A DNA stretch of 64,000 nt from Sphingomonadales bacterium (GTDB taxonomy: Bacteria > Pseudomonadota > Alphaproteobacteria > Sphingomonadales > Sphingomonadaceae): NCBI GenBank assembly GCA_027490095.1, contig JAIXYT010000041.1:1-64000 (forward strand), read 5' to 3'. Of the stretch, positions 24,539 through 33,421 are shown piece after piece. The position numbers were made by a program, and so were the translations under genes. Within the stretch, counting starts at the first letter, position 1, and every line of letters begins with the position of its first letter. The notes under the pieces were generated by a model. That model was not told the DNA's origin, ran no database searches, and saw only the letters and a program-made list of their open reading frames with translations.

Positions 24539-26014
24539 ATGTCGGCTGACACGATCCTCGACCTCCTCGTCATCGGCGGCGGCGTCAACGGCGCCGGGGT
24601 CGCGCGCGACGCCGTGGGGCGCGGACTGAAGGTCGCGCTGATCGAAGGCGGCGACCTCGGCGGCGCCACCTCGTCCGCTTCCACCAAGCTGATCCACGGT
24701 GGCTTGCGCTATCTCGAATTCTACGAATTCGCCCTCGTCCGAAAGGCGCTCGCCGAGCGCGAGGTGATCCTGAAGGCAGCCCCCCACATCAGCTGGCCCA
24801 TGCCCTTCCTGCTCCCGCACGAGCCGCACCTCAGGCCCGCCTGGCTCATCCGCGCCGGCCTCTTCCTCTACGACAATCTCGCGCAGCGCCACGAAGTTCC
24901 CGGCTCGTCGACCGTGCAGCTCCGCAAGGACGCCGCCGGCCCCGCCTTCGACCGCCACCTTACCAAGGCCTTCCGCTACTGGGACGGCTGGATCGACGAT
25001 GCCCGCCTCGTCGTCCTCAACGCCCGTGACGCCCGGGCGCGCGGCGCCACCATCGTCACCCGCGACCCCGTCACCACCACCCGCCGCACGGATTTCGGCT
25101 GGGAGGTCACCACCGCCTCGGGCCGCACCTTCGCAACCCGCCAGCTCCTCAACTGCGCCGGCCCCTGGGCGGAAAAGGTCGCCCGCGAGCTCATGGGCGT
25201 CAACGACGCGCCGCGCCTCTCCCTCGTCCAGGGGGGCCACATCGTCACCCGCAAGGTGAACCGCACGGCGGACGCCTGGATGCTCCAGCAGCCCGACGGC
25301 CGCATCATCTTCGTCATCCCCTACGAGGGCGACTACAGCCTCATCGGCACCACCGAGACGCCTGTCGACGAACCCGGCGCCAAGGCGCTCACACAGGCAG
25401 AGGAAAGCTACCTCCTCGAAGCGGTCAACCGCAGCCTCGCCAAGCCCCTCACCACCGACGACATCGTCCACCGCTTCGCCGGCGTCCGCCCGCTGGTGCT
25501 CGAGGAAGGGAAAGCGCTGCGCGAAACCACGCGGGACTGGAAGCTCGTGCCCCATGACGGCGCCGCTGCCATGACGGTCATCGGCGGCAAGATCACCACC
25601 TACCGCCTGCTGGCCGAAGCCGTGCTCAAGCAGCTCTTCCCCGCGACGAAGCCCTGGACGAAGGGCGCCGTCCTGCCGGGCGGCGACATCCCGCGCACCC
25701 GCGCCACCGCCCAGGCCGATTTCGAAAGCTGGCTCATCGATCTCAAGGCCCGCCACCAGCTCTATGATCCGGCAATCGTCCAGCGCATGGCCCGCCTCTA
25801 CGGCACAGAGACCGAAACGCTCCTTGACCGGGGCCTCGGCGCCAACCTCGGCGGCCTGTTCGAAGCCGAACTCCAGCACATGCGCGAGCAGGAATGGGCC
25901 ACCACCGCCGAGGACGTCCTCTGGCGCCGCACCAAGATGGGCCTCCACCTCGATGCAAAGGCCAAGACCAGGGTCGCCACCTTCTTCGGCGAACGCGCAG
26001 CCGTCAGCGCCTAA
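24539..26014 (+). CDS. glpD: FAD-dependent glycerol-3-phosphate dehydrogenase
   Basis: A 491-residue membrane-associated flavoenzyme oxidising glycerol-3-phosphate to dihydroxyacetone phosphate and passing electrons to quinone. The FAD Rossmann motif VIGGGVNGAGVARDAVGRG is at residues 8-26, followed by ATSSASTKLIHGGLRYLE, diagnostic for GlpD. FAGVRPL and VIGGKITTYR are also present. Length is normal. No glpK or glpF is adjacent. Its TAA stop and the TAG of convergent pdxH overlap in CTAA. The 110-bp divergent region shared with the tail-tube genes presumably holds both promoters. Confidence 0.96.
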   Translation: MSADTILDLLVIGGGVNGAGVARDAVGRGLKVALIEGGDLGGATSSASTKLIHGGLRYLEFYEFALVRKALAEREVILKAAPHISWPMPFLLPHEPHLRPAWLIRAGLFLYDNLAQRHEVPGSSTVQLRKDAAGPAFDRHLTKAFRYWDGWIDDARLVVLNARDARARGATIVTRDPVTTTRRTDFGWEVTTASGRTFATRQLLNCAGPWAEKVARELMGVNDAPRLSLVQGGHIVTRKVNRTADAWMLQQPDGRIIFVIPYEGDYSLIGTTETPVDEPGAKALTQAEESYLLEAVNRSLAKPLTTDDIVHRFAGVRPLVLEEGKALRETTRDWKLVPHDGAAAMTVIGGKITTYRLLAEAVLKQLFPATKPWTKGAVLPGGDIPRTRATAQADFESWLIDLKARHQLYDPAIVQRMARLYGTETETLLDRGLGANLGGLFEAELQHMREQEWATTAEDVLWRRTKMGLHLDAKAKTRVATFFGERAAVSA

Positions 26015-26595
26015 GGGTAGAGCAACCCGCTCTCCCAACCACCGTCGGTGCGCACGAACCGCGTCCGCCAGTGCTGCCGGCCCGGCCGGTCCTCCCAATA
26101 CTCGATCCAGTCCGGCACCAGCCGGTAACCGCCCCAATTGGCAGGCCGCGGCACATCGCCCGGAAAACGTGCCGCCATCTCGGCCAGCCGCGCCTCGAAG
26201 GTCTCGCGCCTGTCCAGCGGCTCCGACTGCAGCGACGCCCAGGCCGACAGCTGGCTCTCCCGCGGCCGCGTCGCGAAATAGGCGTCGCTCTCCTCTGCGC
26301 TCACCCGCCCGATTGCGCCCTGCATCCGCACCTGCCGCCTGAGGCTCTTCCAGTGGAAATCCAGCGCCGCAACCGGATTGCCCCGGATCTGCCGCCCCTT
26401 GGCGCTGCCATAGTTGGTGAACACCACGAAGCCCCGGGCGTCGAAATCCTTCATCAGCACGATCCGCACATCCGGGCGGGGCGGGCCGTCGCCGTCCACC
26501 TCAACCGTCGCCAGCGCACAGGCATTTGGGTCGTTGATCTCACCGGCTTGCGCCTCGGCAAACCAGGCCGCAAACTGCTCGAAAGGGTCCGTCAT
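26011..26595 (-). CDS. pdxH: Pyridoxamine 5'-phosphate oxidase
   Basis: A 194-residue FMN enzyme converting pyridoxine or pyridoxamine 5'-phosphate to PLP. The N-terminal half has PRPDVRIVLMKDFDARGFVVF and the FMN/substrate motif NYGSAKGRQI near residues 60-70. The C-terminus has the family ending NWGGYRLVPDWIEYWEDRPG, followed by RLHxR-like HWRTRFVR. Length is slightly short of the usual 210-220 because the variable N-terminus is brief. It is divergent from the DnaJ-like gene and convergent with glpD. Confidence 0.95.
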   Translation of the reverse strand: MTDPFEQFAAWFAEAQAGEINDPNACALATVEVDGDGPPRPDVRIVLMKDFDARGFVVFTNYGSAKGRQIRGNPVAALDFHWKSLRRQVRMQGAIGRVSAEESDAYFATRPRESQLSAWASLQSEPLDRRETFEARLAEMAARFPGDVPRPANWGGYRLVPDWIEYWEDRPGRQHWRTRFVRTDGGWESGLLYP

Positions 26596-26719
26596 TCCCT
26601 CTGGCTAGGCCTGCCGGCTCCAGGGGGCAATATGGCGGACTTGCCGCAGTCGCAGGCGGCCCCTATATCAACTGTGTCTTTTGCGCAACAGTCAGACGGA
26701 AGCAGGGACCAAGCAGCCG

Positions 26720-27634
26720 ATGGCAGACCTCTATTCCGAGCTCGGGGTGCCCCGGACGGCCGATGCCGCCGCCATCAAGCGCGCCTACCGCAAGCTCGCA
26801 AAAGAGCTTCACCCGGATCAGAACAAGGACAATCCCAAGGCCGCCGAACGCTTCAAGACCGTCACCGGCGCCTACGACATCCTGTCCGACCCCGAAAAGA
26901 AGGGGAAATACGACCGCGGCGAGATCGACGAGCAGGGCAACCCCAAGTTCGCCGGCTTCGGTGGCGGCGCAGGCGGCTATCGCGGCAGCACCCGTCCCGG
27001 GTCCGGCCCCGGCACAGGCCGCGCGCCCGACTTCGATTTCGATCTCGGCGGCGACCCGTCCGACCTCTTCGCCGAACTCTTCGGCCGCGCCTCGGGGCGG
27101 TCGGGCGGCTTCGGCAACGGCGGCTTCCGCCCACCCCCCCAGCGCGGCGCAGACGTCAACTATCGCCTCACCGTTCCCTTCGCCGACGCAGCCCTCGCCC
27201 GCTCCGTCCGCTTGAGCCTGCGGAACGGCAAGACGATCGAGCTCGCGATTCCCAAGGGTGTCGAGGAAGGCCAGCAGGTCCGCCTTGCCGGCCAGGGCGA
27301 AGCCGGCCCGGCCGGCGCCGGCGATGCGCTCGTCGCCATCGTCATCCAGCCCGACCCCCGCTTCACCCGCGACGGGGCGGATCTGCGCACCGACGTGCCT
27401 GTTCCGCTCGAGGTCGCCGTGCTCGGCGGCAAGGCCCGCGTCCCCACGCCCGAAGGCGAGGTGATGGCCACCATCGCGGCCGGCACCTCGTCGGGCAAAC
27501 TGCTCCGCCTGAGGGCCAAGGGCTGGACCCGCAAGGACGGCACCCGCGGCGATCTCCTCGCCCGCGTGCTGGTCGAGGTGCCCAACGACCCGGACCTCGC
27601 CGATTTCCTCCGCGCCCGGGTCCAGGCCGTCTAG
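26720..27634 (+). CDS. DnaJ C-terminal domain protein (class II, CbpA-like)
   Basis: A 304-residue cochaperone. Residues 1-68 are a J domain with the HPD motif (ELHPDQNKDN near residue 33), which stimulates DnaK ATPase. A Gly/Phe-rich region follows to about 140 (FGGGAGGYRG, GGFGNGGFRP), then the two substrate-binding beta domains to the end. The zinc-binding CxxCxGxG repeats of DnaJ proper are absent, so this is of the CbpA class. The ATG at 26720 places the J domain at the N-terminus as usual; the open frame continues upstream to a TTG at 26681. YihY follows after one base. Confidence 0.9.
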   Translation: MADLYSELGVPRTADAAAIKRAYRKLAKELHPDQNKDNPKAAERFKTVTGAYDILSDPEKKGKYDRGEIDEQGNPKFAGFGGGAGGYRGSTRPGSGPGTGRAPDFDFDLGGDPSDLFAELFGRASGRSGGFGNGGFRPPPQRGADVNYRLTVPFADAALARSVRLSLRNGKTIELAIPKGVEEGQQVRLAGQGEAGPAGAGDALVAIVIQPDPRFTRDGADLRTDVPVPLEVAVLGGKARVPTPEGEVMATIAAGTSSGKLLRLRAKGWTRKDGTRGDLLARVLVEVPNDPDLADFLRARVQAV

Positions 27635-27635
27635 G

Positions 27636-28532
27636 ATGATCCCGTCCCCCGGCGAAACGGGGGCATCCCCCGGGCCAATCGCCACCGCGCTCGCCCGCTT
27701 CGCCGCCCGTCTGCCGAAAACCTACCGCGTGCTCCGCGACGTCGTCGAAGTCACGCTCCGCGACGGCTACATCCACGCCGGCAACATCGCCTATCTCAGC
27801 CTTGTCACGCTTCTTCCCCTCGTCATCCTGATCACCGCAGTCGCAGTCGCCCTCGGGCAGACAGACGCCGGCCAGGCCGCAATCGACGGCATGCTCCGCG
27901 CCCTTCCCCCCAACGTCGCCGAGCTGTTCGAACCCGTGATCGACGAGGTGCTCGAGGCCCGCACCGGCAACCTCCTCCTCTTCGGCGGGATCGTCGCGCT
28001 CTGGACCATCTCCACCTTCCTCGAGACGCTGCGCGACATCCTCCACCGCGCTTACCGCGTCCCCAACACCCACAGCTTCGTCGAAGCCCGGATGCGCAGC
28101 ATCGCCGGCACCCTGTTCGCGATGATCCTCATCCTCATCGCCATCCTCGCCCAGGTCGTGCTCGTGGTCGCGCTCAAGTCGCTGCCCATCATCCGCCGGC
28201 TCGAAGCGGATATTCCCTTCCTGCTCGACTGGTCGCGCATCCTCTCGTCGGCCGTCGTATTCCTGTCGCTCTGGGCGCTGTTCAAGCTGCTCAGCCCCCG
28301 CGCAATGCGCCACCACCCCGCCTGGCCCGGCGCTGCCGTCACCACGGCCGCCTGGGTCGGCGGCAGCTTCCTGCTCGGCCCCGCCTTCGCCAGCTTCGGC
28401 CAGATGAGCCTCACCTACGGCGCACTCTCGGGTGTGATGATCGCGCTCCTCTTCTTCTACGCCGTCGGCTTCGCCCTCGTGCTCGGCGCCGAACTCAACG
28501 CAGCACTGGCACGCGTGCGTCAGCCGGACTAA
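27636..28532 (+). CDS. YihY/BrkB-family inner-membrane protein
   Basis: A 298-residue polytopic membrane protein with about six hydrophobic helices. The family markers are the early IHAGNIAYLSLVTLLPLVIL segment, the LWTISTFLETLRDILHRAYRV region near 115-135 and FASFGQMSLTYGALSGVMIA near the C-terminus. The YihY/UPF0761 family was once called ribonuclease BN by mistake; its real role is unknown. It starts one base after the DnaJ-like gene and ends 29 bp before fabI, so these three genes may be co-transcribed. Confidence 0.9.
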   Translation: MIPSPGETGASPGPIATALARFAARLPKTYRVLRDVVEVTLRDGYIHAGNIAYLSLVTLLPLVILITAVAVALGQTDAGQAAIDGMLRALPPNVAELFEPVIDEVLEARTGNLLLFGGIVALWTISTFLETLRDILHRAYRVPNTHSFVEARMRSIAGTLFAMILILIAILAQVVLVVALKSLPIIRRLEADIPFLLDWSRILSSAVVFLSLWALFKLLSPRAMRHHPAWPGAAVTTAAWVGGSFLLGPAFASFGQMSLTYGALSGVMIALLFFYAVGFALVLGAELNAALARVRQPD

Positions 28533-28561
28533 GGGCGACCCAGCACAGTACGGAGAGTCCA

Positions 28562-29371
28562 ATGGGTTTGATGACGGGCAAGCGCGGGCTGATCATGGGC
28601 GTCGCCAACGACCGCTCGCTCGCCTGGGGCATCGCGAAGATGCTGGGCGAACAAGGCGCCGAACTCGCCTTCTCCTACCAGGGCGAGGCCCTCGAAAAGC
28701 GCGTCCGCCCGCTCGCGGAATCCCTCGGCGTCCCCCACCTCTTCGACTGCGACGTCGCCTCGGATGACTCGATGGACGCCCTGTTCGCCAACCTCGGCAA
28801 GGTCTGGCCGACGATCGACTTCCTCGTCCACGCCATCGGCTTTTCCGACAAGAACGAGTTGCGCGGCCTCTACGCCGAAACCAGCCGCGCCAATTTCCTG
28901 ATGTCGATGGACATCAGCGTCTACAGCTTCACCGCCGTCGCCCGCCGCGCGGCCGCCTTGATGCCGAACGGCGGCAGCCTCCTCACGCTCAGCTACTACG
29001 GCGCCGAAAAGGTCGTCCCCCATTACAATGTCATGGGCGTCGCCAAGGCCGCCCTCGAAGCCAGCGTCCGCTACCTCGCAGTCGACTACGGCCGCAACGC
29101 CATCCGCGTGAACGCCATCTCCGCCGGCCCCGTGAAAACGCTGGCGGCCAGCGGCATCGGCGACTTCCGCTACATCCTGAAGTGGAACGAGGAAAACAGC
29201 CCCTTGAAGCGCAACACCACCCTCGACGACGTCGGCGGCGCAGGCGTCTACCTCCTGTCGGACCTCGGCCAGGGCACCACCGGCGAGACCCTCTACGTCG
29301 ACAGCGGCTACCATGTCATCGGCATGGCCGCCGAAGACTCCAGCGCCGTGCAGGCCCTCGCCAACCGCTAG
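28562..29371 (+). CDS. fabI: Enoyl-[acyl-carrier-protein] reductase (NADH)
   Basis: A 269-residue short-chain dehydrogenase catalysing the last reduction in fatty-acid elongation, and the target of triclosan. The N-terminus KRGLIMGVANDRSLAWGIAK is the atypical FabI cofactor motif. The catalytic pair is Tyr-x6-Lys in YNVMGVAKAALE near residues 155-162, preceded by the second FabI-typical Tyr in SYYGAEK. SAGPVKTLAASGI near 198-210 is the substrate-binding loop. AGAGTCC a few bases upstream of the ATG is a modest ribosome site. Length and motifs are standard. Confidence 0.96.
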   Translation: MGLMTGKRGLIMGVANDRSLAWGIAKMLGEQGAELAFSYQGEALEKRVRPLAESLGVPHLFDCDVASDDSMDALFANLGKVWPTIDFLVHAIGFSDKNELRGLYAETSRANFLMSMDISVYSFTAVARRAAALMPNGGSLLTLSYYGAEKVVPHYNVMGVAKAALEASVRYLAVDYGRNAIRVNAISAGPVKTLAASGIGDFRYILKWNEENSPLKRNTTLDDVGGAGVYLLSDLGQGTTGETLYVDSGYHVIGMAAEDSSAVQALANR

Positions 29372-29376
29372 GCATT

Positions 29377-30063
29377 TCAGCTGCCGGGGCTGGCCGCAGG
29401 GGCAGGCGCCGCTGCCGGTGCCGCTGCCGGTGCCGCCGGAACCGGGGACGCCGCCGGCACCACGGCGGCCTTGCGGGCCAGCGCCGGGTCATAGTTGATC
29501 GGCTCGTCCGTCTGCGCCAGCAGCTCGCGGCCCTGCGGCACCACCGCGCTCTTGCCGGTCACGAAGGCCGAGAACACCCCAACCAGCACGGCGGTCACCA
29601 CCGTCGCGGTCGTGCCGCCTTCGCCTTCCTGGCGGTACTTGCCGGTGATCGGAATGCGCTGCCCACCCAACTCCAGGTGCTTCAGCTCGATTTCCATCTT
29701 GCCCGACTTGCCGAACGAGCCCTTGCCCGTCCGCATCGTCACTTCGCCCACGCCGCGCGTGCCGGCCGGAATCACCACCAGCCCGTTGTTCAGCACGTCG
29801 TTCACGACCGACATGTTGAACCGGTCGCCCTGCTTGGCCGACTTGCTGTTCAGCTCCTGGTCCATCCGCAGCAGCACGTCCGTGTTCGCAGGCAGGGTCC
29901 CCGCAACAGGCACCGCCACAGCCGCCGGCGAAGGGGCTGTCACAGGCGCGGGCGCAGCGACCGCGGCAGGCGCAGGGGCCGGCGCGGTCTTCGGCGGGTC
30001 GATGGCAAACGCAGGCGTGGCGATCAGGCCCGTCAGGCCCGCCAGAAGAACAGCACGATACAT
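29377..30063 (-). CDS. Exported protein of unknown function with Ala/Pro-rich linkers
   Basis: A 228-residue exported protein: signal MYRAVLLAGLTGLIATPAFA, an Ala/Pro-rich linker to about residue 50, a conserved-looking core (LPANTDVLLRMDQELNSKSA, GDRFNMSVVNDV, VIPAGTRGVGEV), a hydrophobic stretch TVVTAVLVGVFSAFVTG near 155-172, and an Ala/Pro-rich tail. The core resembles the beta-barrel domain that some TrbI/VirB10-like or TraB-like proteins carry, but I cannot place it firmly. The second of two in-frame ATGs is preferred because GGGAGGG is 7 nt before it and only 1 nt before the first. It stands alone between fabI and aroC. Confidence 0.7.
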   Translation of the reverse strand: MYRAVLLAGLTGLIATPAFAIDPPKTAPAPAPAAVAAPAPVTAPSPAAVAVPVAGTLPANTDVLLRMDQELNSKSAKQGDRFNMSVVNDVLNNGLVVIPAGTRGVGEVTMRTGKGSFGKSGKMEIELKHLELGGQRIPITGKYRQEGEGGTTATVVTAVLVGVFSAFVTGKSAVVPQGRELLAQTDEPINYDPALARKAAVVPAASPVPAAPAAAPAAAPAPAASPGS

Positions 30064-30179
30064 GAACATTCCCTCCCTATGGCTGCATCAAGTCTGGCGG
30101 AGCCCCGCCCCAAGTCAAGTCACCAGACCCCGCGTCACACAGATTGCCAATCCCGTGTCACTGCGCCATTCCCCGCCCC

Positions 30180-31256
30180 ATGTCCCACAACAGCTTCGGC
30201 CACCTCTTCCGCTTCACCACCTGGGGCGAATCCCACGGCCCCGCACTGGGCGCCGTCGTCGACGGCTGCCCCCCCGGCCTGCCCCTCACCGAAGCCCACA
30301 TCCAGCCCTTCCTCGACAAGCGCCGCCCCGGCACCAGCCGCTTCACCACCCAGCGCCAGGAACCCGACCAGGTCGAAATCCTCTCCGGCACCTACGAAGG
30401 CCGCACCACGGGCACCCCCATCAGCCTGATGATCCGCAACGTCGACCAGCGCTCGAAAGACTATTCCGAGGTCGCAAAGGCCTACCGCCCCGGCCACGCG
30501 GATTACGCCTATGATGCCAAATACGGCCTCCGAGACCCCCGCGGCGGCGGCCGCTCCTCGGCCCGCGAAACCGCAGCCCGCGTCGCCGCCGGCGCCGTCG
30601 CCAGGGCCGTGCTCGGCGCCGAGATCACCATCCGCGGCTACCTCGTCGAACTGGGCGGAGACCCCATAGACCGCGCCAACTTCGATGCCGCCGAAATCGA
30701 CAACAACCCCTTCTTCTGCCCCGACGCAAAGGCCGCCGCCCGCTGGGAATCCGCCCTCGACGCCGCCCGCAAATCCGGCTCCTCGCTCGGCGCCATCGTC
30801 GAGGTCTCGGCCGAGGGCGTCCCCGCCGGCTGGGGCGCGCCAGTCTATCACAAGCTCGATGCCCAACTCGCCGCCGCCATGATGAGCATCAACGCGGTGA
30901 AGGGCGTCGAGATCGGCGACGGCTTCGCAGCCGCGCGCCTCCGCGGCGAGGAAAATGCCGACGCCATGCGCCCCGGCCCCGACGGCAAACCGACATTCCT
31001 CGCCAACCACGCCGGTGGCACGGCAGGCGGCATCAGCACCGGCCAGCCCGTCGTCGTGCGCATGGCGCTGAAACCCACCAGTTCCATCCTGACACCCGTC
31101 GACACCATCACCCGCGAGGGCGAAGCGTCCGAGATCGTCACGAAAGGCCGCCACGACCCCTGCGTCGGCATCCGCGCGGCCCCAGTGGCAGAGGCCATGA
31201 TGGCCCTGGTGCTGGCCGACGCGAAACTCATGCACCGCGGCCAAACCGGCCGCTGA
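30180..31256 (+). CDS. aroC: Chorismate synthase
   Basis: A 358-residue FMN-dependent enzyme converting 5-enolpyruvylshikimate-3-phosphate to chorismate, the branch point of aromatic synthesis. It has [15 protein letters not shown] at the start, the signature [20 protein letters not shown] with [20 protein letters not shown], and the C-terminal [10 protein letters not shown]. The ATG at 30180 gives the usual MSHNSFG start; the open frame extends 12 codons upstream to an ATG without a supporting ribosome site. A strong hairpin follows the stop. Confidence 0.97.
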   Translation: MSHNSFGHLFRFTTWGESHGPALGAVVDGCPPGLPLTEAHIQPFLDKRRPGTSRFTTQRQEPDQVEILSGTYEGRTTGTPISLMIRNVDQRSKDYSEVAKAYRPGHADYAYDAKYGLRDPRGGGRSSARETAARVAAGAVARAVLGAEITIRGYLVELGGDPIDRANFDAAEIDNNPFFCPDAKAAARWESALDAARKSGSSLGAIVEVSAEGVPAGWGAPVYHKLDAQLAAAMMSINAVKGVEIGDGFAAARLRGEENADAMRPGPDGKPTFLANHAGGTAGGISTGQPVVVRMALKPTSSILTPVDTITREGEASEIVTKGRHDPCVGIRAAPVAEAMMALVLADAKLMHRGQTGR

Positions 31257-31261
31257 CCTCT

Positions 31262-31284
31262 CCCCTCCCTCGTCGAGGGAGGGG
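31262..31284. terminator. 11-bp-arm hairpin between convergent genes
   Basis: A nearly gapless inverted repeat, CCCCTCCCTCG-T-CGAGGGAGGGG, six bases after the aroC stop. There is no T tract on either side, so it is not a textbook intrinsic terminator. It could stabilise mRNA 3' ends or work bidirectionally, since the DUF4870 gene ends 29 bp further on the other strand. Confidence 0.5.
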
Positions 31285-31312
31285 TCGGGGGTGGGTGGCG
31301 GCCTACGGGCCG

Positions 31313-31660
31313 CTAAACCAGCCAGGTCGTCGGATTCTCGATCGCCTCGTTCCGCTGCGCCGCCATCAGGCTCTTCACCGCCCGTACGGCAAACCACACC
31401 GGGATCAGCAGCAGGATCAGGAACCCGATCCCCACGACCACCAGCAGAACACCCACGATCGCCCAGGCAAAGCCCAGCCAGAAGGTGCGGATGTGATAGC
31501 GGTAATGGCTCTCCGCCCAGGCCGCGCCATCCTCCTTGCGCCACACATAGGCCAGGATCACCCCGATCAGCGACGGTATGCCCCCCAGCAGCGACGCCAG
31601 GTACAGAAGGCTGATCACCGTCGGCTTGTTCATCTGGAAATCGTTGGTTTCGCCCGCCAT
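31313..31660 (-). CDS. DUF4870-like small membrane protein
   Basis: A 115-residue membrane protein with about three hydrophobic helices: ISLLYLASLLGGIPSLIGVILAYV near residues 15-38, FWLGFAWAIVGVLLVVVGIGF near 57-77 and a third to about 95. The middle segment AWAESHYRYHIRTFW is the typical conserved loop of DUF4870-type proteins. Function unknown. The ATG has GGAGGGTGCG upstream. It is divergent from rnpB, whose transcript begins about 60 bp away. Confidence 0.85.
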   Translation of the reverse strand: MAGETNDFQMNKPTVISLLYLASLLGGIPSLIGVILAYVWRKEDGAAWAESHYRYHIRTFWLGFAWAIVGVLLVVVGIGFLILLLIPVWFAVRAVKSLMAAQRNEAIENPTTWLV

Positions 31661-31722
31661 CGCACCCTCCTGTCCGGCCCTTACCTTGACCTTTCCGCAC
31701 CCCGCGCACAAGTTGCCCCCGT

Positions 31723-32095
31723 GCCAGAGGCCGAGGCGGCCGCGTCATCCGAAGGGATGCCGAGGAAAGTCCGGGCTCCAAGGATCGACGGTGGCGGGTA
31801 ACGCCCGCCGGGGGTGACCCCAGGGACAGTGCAACAGAAAGCAGACCGCCGGGCGGACTCAGGTTCCCGGCAAGGTCGAAAGGGTGCGGCAAGAGCGCAC
31901 CGCGCGGCTGGCAACAGGCGTGGCACGGCAAACCCCACCGGGAGCAAGACCGAATAGGCGCGCGGTGCCGCAAGGCAGGCCTGATCCGGCCGACGCGCGC
32001 GGGTTGGTTGCTGGAGGTGCATGGCAACATGCACCCGAGAGGAATGGTCGCCGCCCGAAAGGGAACAGAACCCGGCTTACTGGCCTCTGGCGCAG
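31723..32095 (+). ncRNA. rnpB: RNase P RNA, bacterial type A
   Basis: The catalytic RNA of RNase P, which matures tRNA 5' ends. The hallmark GAGGAAAGTCCGGGCTCC is at about 31761-31778. Other conserved blocks are GACAGTGCAACAGAAAGCA near 31823 and ATAGGCGCGCGG near 31955. The ends pair as GCCAGAGGC (31723) with GCCTCTGGC (32083-32091). The stretch AGAACCCGGCTTACTGGCC just before the 3' end is diagnostic. Exact ends are uncertain by a few bases. A copy of the dispersed multi-hairpin element starts within about 10 bp downstream and may act as its terminator. Confidence 0.95.
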
Positions 32096-32100
32096 CCAAA

Positions 32101-32270
32101 AGGCGGCTGCCGTCAGTGCGCAGCACTGATCGGCAGACTCGCCGGAGGCCCGGCCGGCGGAGTCGCGGGTCTCTCCCCGCGACCCGTCCGACGAGTCGGG
32201 CTTTGCCCGACCCTTCCTCTTCCTGTCTTCCCAACCCCAAAGCGGAGAGGCCGGGTTCACCCCGGCCCCC
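32101..32270 (+). repeat. Dispersed multi-hairpin element, copy A (after rnpB)
   Basis: Five successive stem-loops: CTGCCG-T-CAGTGC-GCA-GCACTG-AT-CGGCAG; a GACTC...GAGTC stem; GTCGCGGG...CCCGCGAC; after the linker CCGTCCGACGA, GTCGGGC-TTT-GCCCGAC followed by a pyrimidine tract; and GGCCGGG-TTCA-CCCCGGCC. The same order is found in three other places in the window. Together with its position directly after rnpB, this suggests a terminator or 3'-end structure. Confidence 0.75.
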
Positions 32271-32274
32271 GCGC

Positions 32275-32646
32275 TCACTCCGGCGCACCCCCGATCTGCT
32301 CCCAAAGCTCGATCTTCACCCCATCGCAATCCAGGATCCAGGCAAACCGCCCATAACTCTCGTCCTGCCGCCCCAGCACCTCGACCCCCTTCGCCGTCAG
32401 CCCCTCCAGGAACCCGTCCAGGTCATCCACCCTGAGGTTCACCATGAAGCCGGCCTGCGACGGCGCGAAATAGTCCGTCTCCGCCTTGAACGGCGACAGC
32501 TGCGCATAGCCTTGCGGGTCCTCGGCAAAGGGAAACAGGATCCCCCATTCGCCTTCGATCCCCAGCACGTCCCGATACCAGGCCTGTGTCCGCTCGACAT
32601 CGGCCACCTTGTAGAACAGCCCGCCCAGCCCCGTGATCCGCGCCAT
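32275..32646 (-). CDS. VOC (glyoxalase/dioxygenase-fold) family protein
   Basis: A 123-residue single-unit vicinal-oxygen-chelate protein. It begins ITGLGGLFYKVADVERTQAW and YRDVLGIEG, the usual first beta-alpha-beta-beta-beta unit, and ends with SYGRFAWILDCDGVKIELWE, where the final Glu is a typical metal ligand. The N-terminal His ligand of glyoxalase I is replaced (LFYKV), so a standard glyoxalase activity is doubtful. The ATG has GGAGG 8 nt upstream. It is divergent from ndk and convergent with rnpB and element A. Confidence 0.85.
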   Translation of the reverse strand: MARITGLGGLFYKVADVERTQAWYRDVLGIEGEWGILFPFAEDPQGYAQLSPFKAETDYFAPSQAGFMVNLRVDDLDGFLEGLTAKGVEVLGRQDESYGRFAWILDCDGVKIELWEQIGGAPE

Positions 32647-32779
32647 CGGCCGCCTCCGTCTCTCCAGCAGGCGGCAGGCTCCCCCAAAAGTGCGCAGTCG
32701 GCAAGCCGCCTCCAGCCTTGTGCAGCGCAGCACCCTCCGCTAAAGGCCCCCGCCAATTCCAAAGCACAGGACAAGACAA

Positions 32780-33202
32780 ATGGCCGTCACCCGGACCTTC
32801 TCGATCATCAAGCCCGACGCCACCCGCCGCAACATCACCGGCAAGGTCACCGCCATGCTCGAAGCCGCGGGCCTGCGCGTCGTCGCCTCCAAGCGCATCC
32901 ACATGACGAAGGAGCAGGCTGAAGGCTTCTACGGCGTCCACCGCGAGCGCCCCTTCTTTAACGACCTCGTCGCCTTCATGACCTCGGGCCCGGTCGTCGT
33001 GCAGGTCCTCGACGGCGAAGACGCCGTCGCCCTCAACCGCCGCGTCATGGGCGCCACCAACCCGGCCAACGCCGACGCCGGCACGATCCGGAAGGAACTG
33101 GCCGAAAGCATCGAGGCGAACACAGTCCACGGCAGCGACAGCGAAGAGAATGCGGCGATCGAGATCGCGTTCTTCTTCAAGGACAGCGAAATCGTTGGCT
33201 AA
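32780..33202 (+). CDS. ndk: Nucleoside diphosphate kinase
   Basis: A 140-residue enzyme balancing nucleoside triphosphates by phosphate transfer through a phospho-histidine. The catalytic His117 is in NTVHGSDS. The N-terminal [12 protein letters not shown] (Lys11 binds nucleotide), the Kpn loop region [15 protein letters not shown] and the family length all match. It is monocistronic, followed by a REP-like hairpin and, on the other strand, element B and the HNH gene. Confidence 0.97.
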   Translation: MAVTRTFSIIKPDATRRNITGKVTAMLEAAGLRVVASKRIHMTKEQAEGFYGVHRERPFFNDLVAFMTSGPVVVQVLDGEDAVALNRRVMGATNPANADAGTIRKELAESIEANTVHGSDSEENAAIEIAFFFKDSEIVG

Positions 33203-33207
33203 GTAGC

Positions 33208-33236
33208 TCGTCGTCCCGGGCTTGACCCGGGACCTA
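33208..33236. repeat. REP-like hairpin after ndk
   Basis: GTCCCGGG-CTTGA-CCCGGGAC forms an 8-bp perfect stem with a 5-nt loop (33213-33233), preceded by CGTC. The loop CTTGA and general design match the REP-like hairpin at 59572-59590, so both belong to one dispersed palindrome family. Confidence 0.7.
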
Positions 33237-33244
33237 GCTTCCCT

Positions 33245-33415
33245 TCGGCGCGGCCGGCGGCAAAAGCCGCCGAGTCCGCCGGGGCGCCAAGGCAAAAAAA
33301 GAAAAAGTCCGGCAAAGCCGGACTCGTCGGACGGGTCGGCGATAGAGATCACCGACTCCGCCGTCCGGAGCTGGCGGCGAGTCCGCCAATTAGTGCTGCG
33401 CACTAATGGCGGCCG
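33245..33415 (-). repeat. Dispersed multi-hairpin element, copy B (after HNH gene)
   Basis: On the minus strand it begins 7 bp after the HNH stop codon. It has CCGCCA-TTAGTGC-GCA-GCACTAA-T-TGGCGG, then GACTCGCCG...CGGCGGAGTC, GTCGGTGAT...ATCGCCGAC, the linker CCGTCCGACGA, and GTCCGGC-TTT-GCCGGAC followed by TTTTTCTTTTTTT, which is a complete intrinsic-terminator signature. A last hairpin (GGCGGCTTTTGCCGCC) follows GGCGGACTCGG. Stem sequences differ from copy A while pairing is kept. Confidence 0.8.
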
Positions 33416-33421
33416 CCTCGG

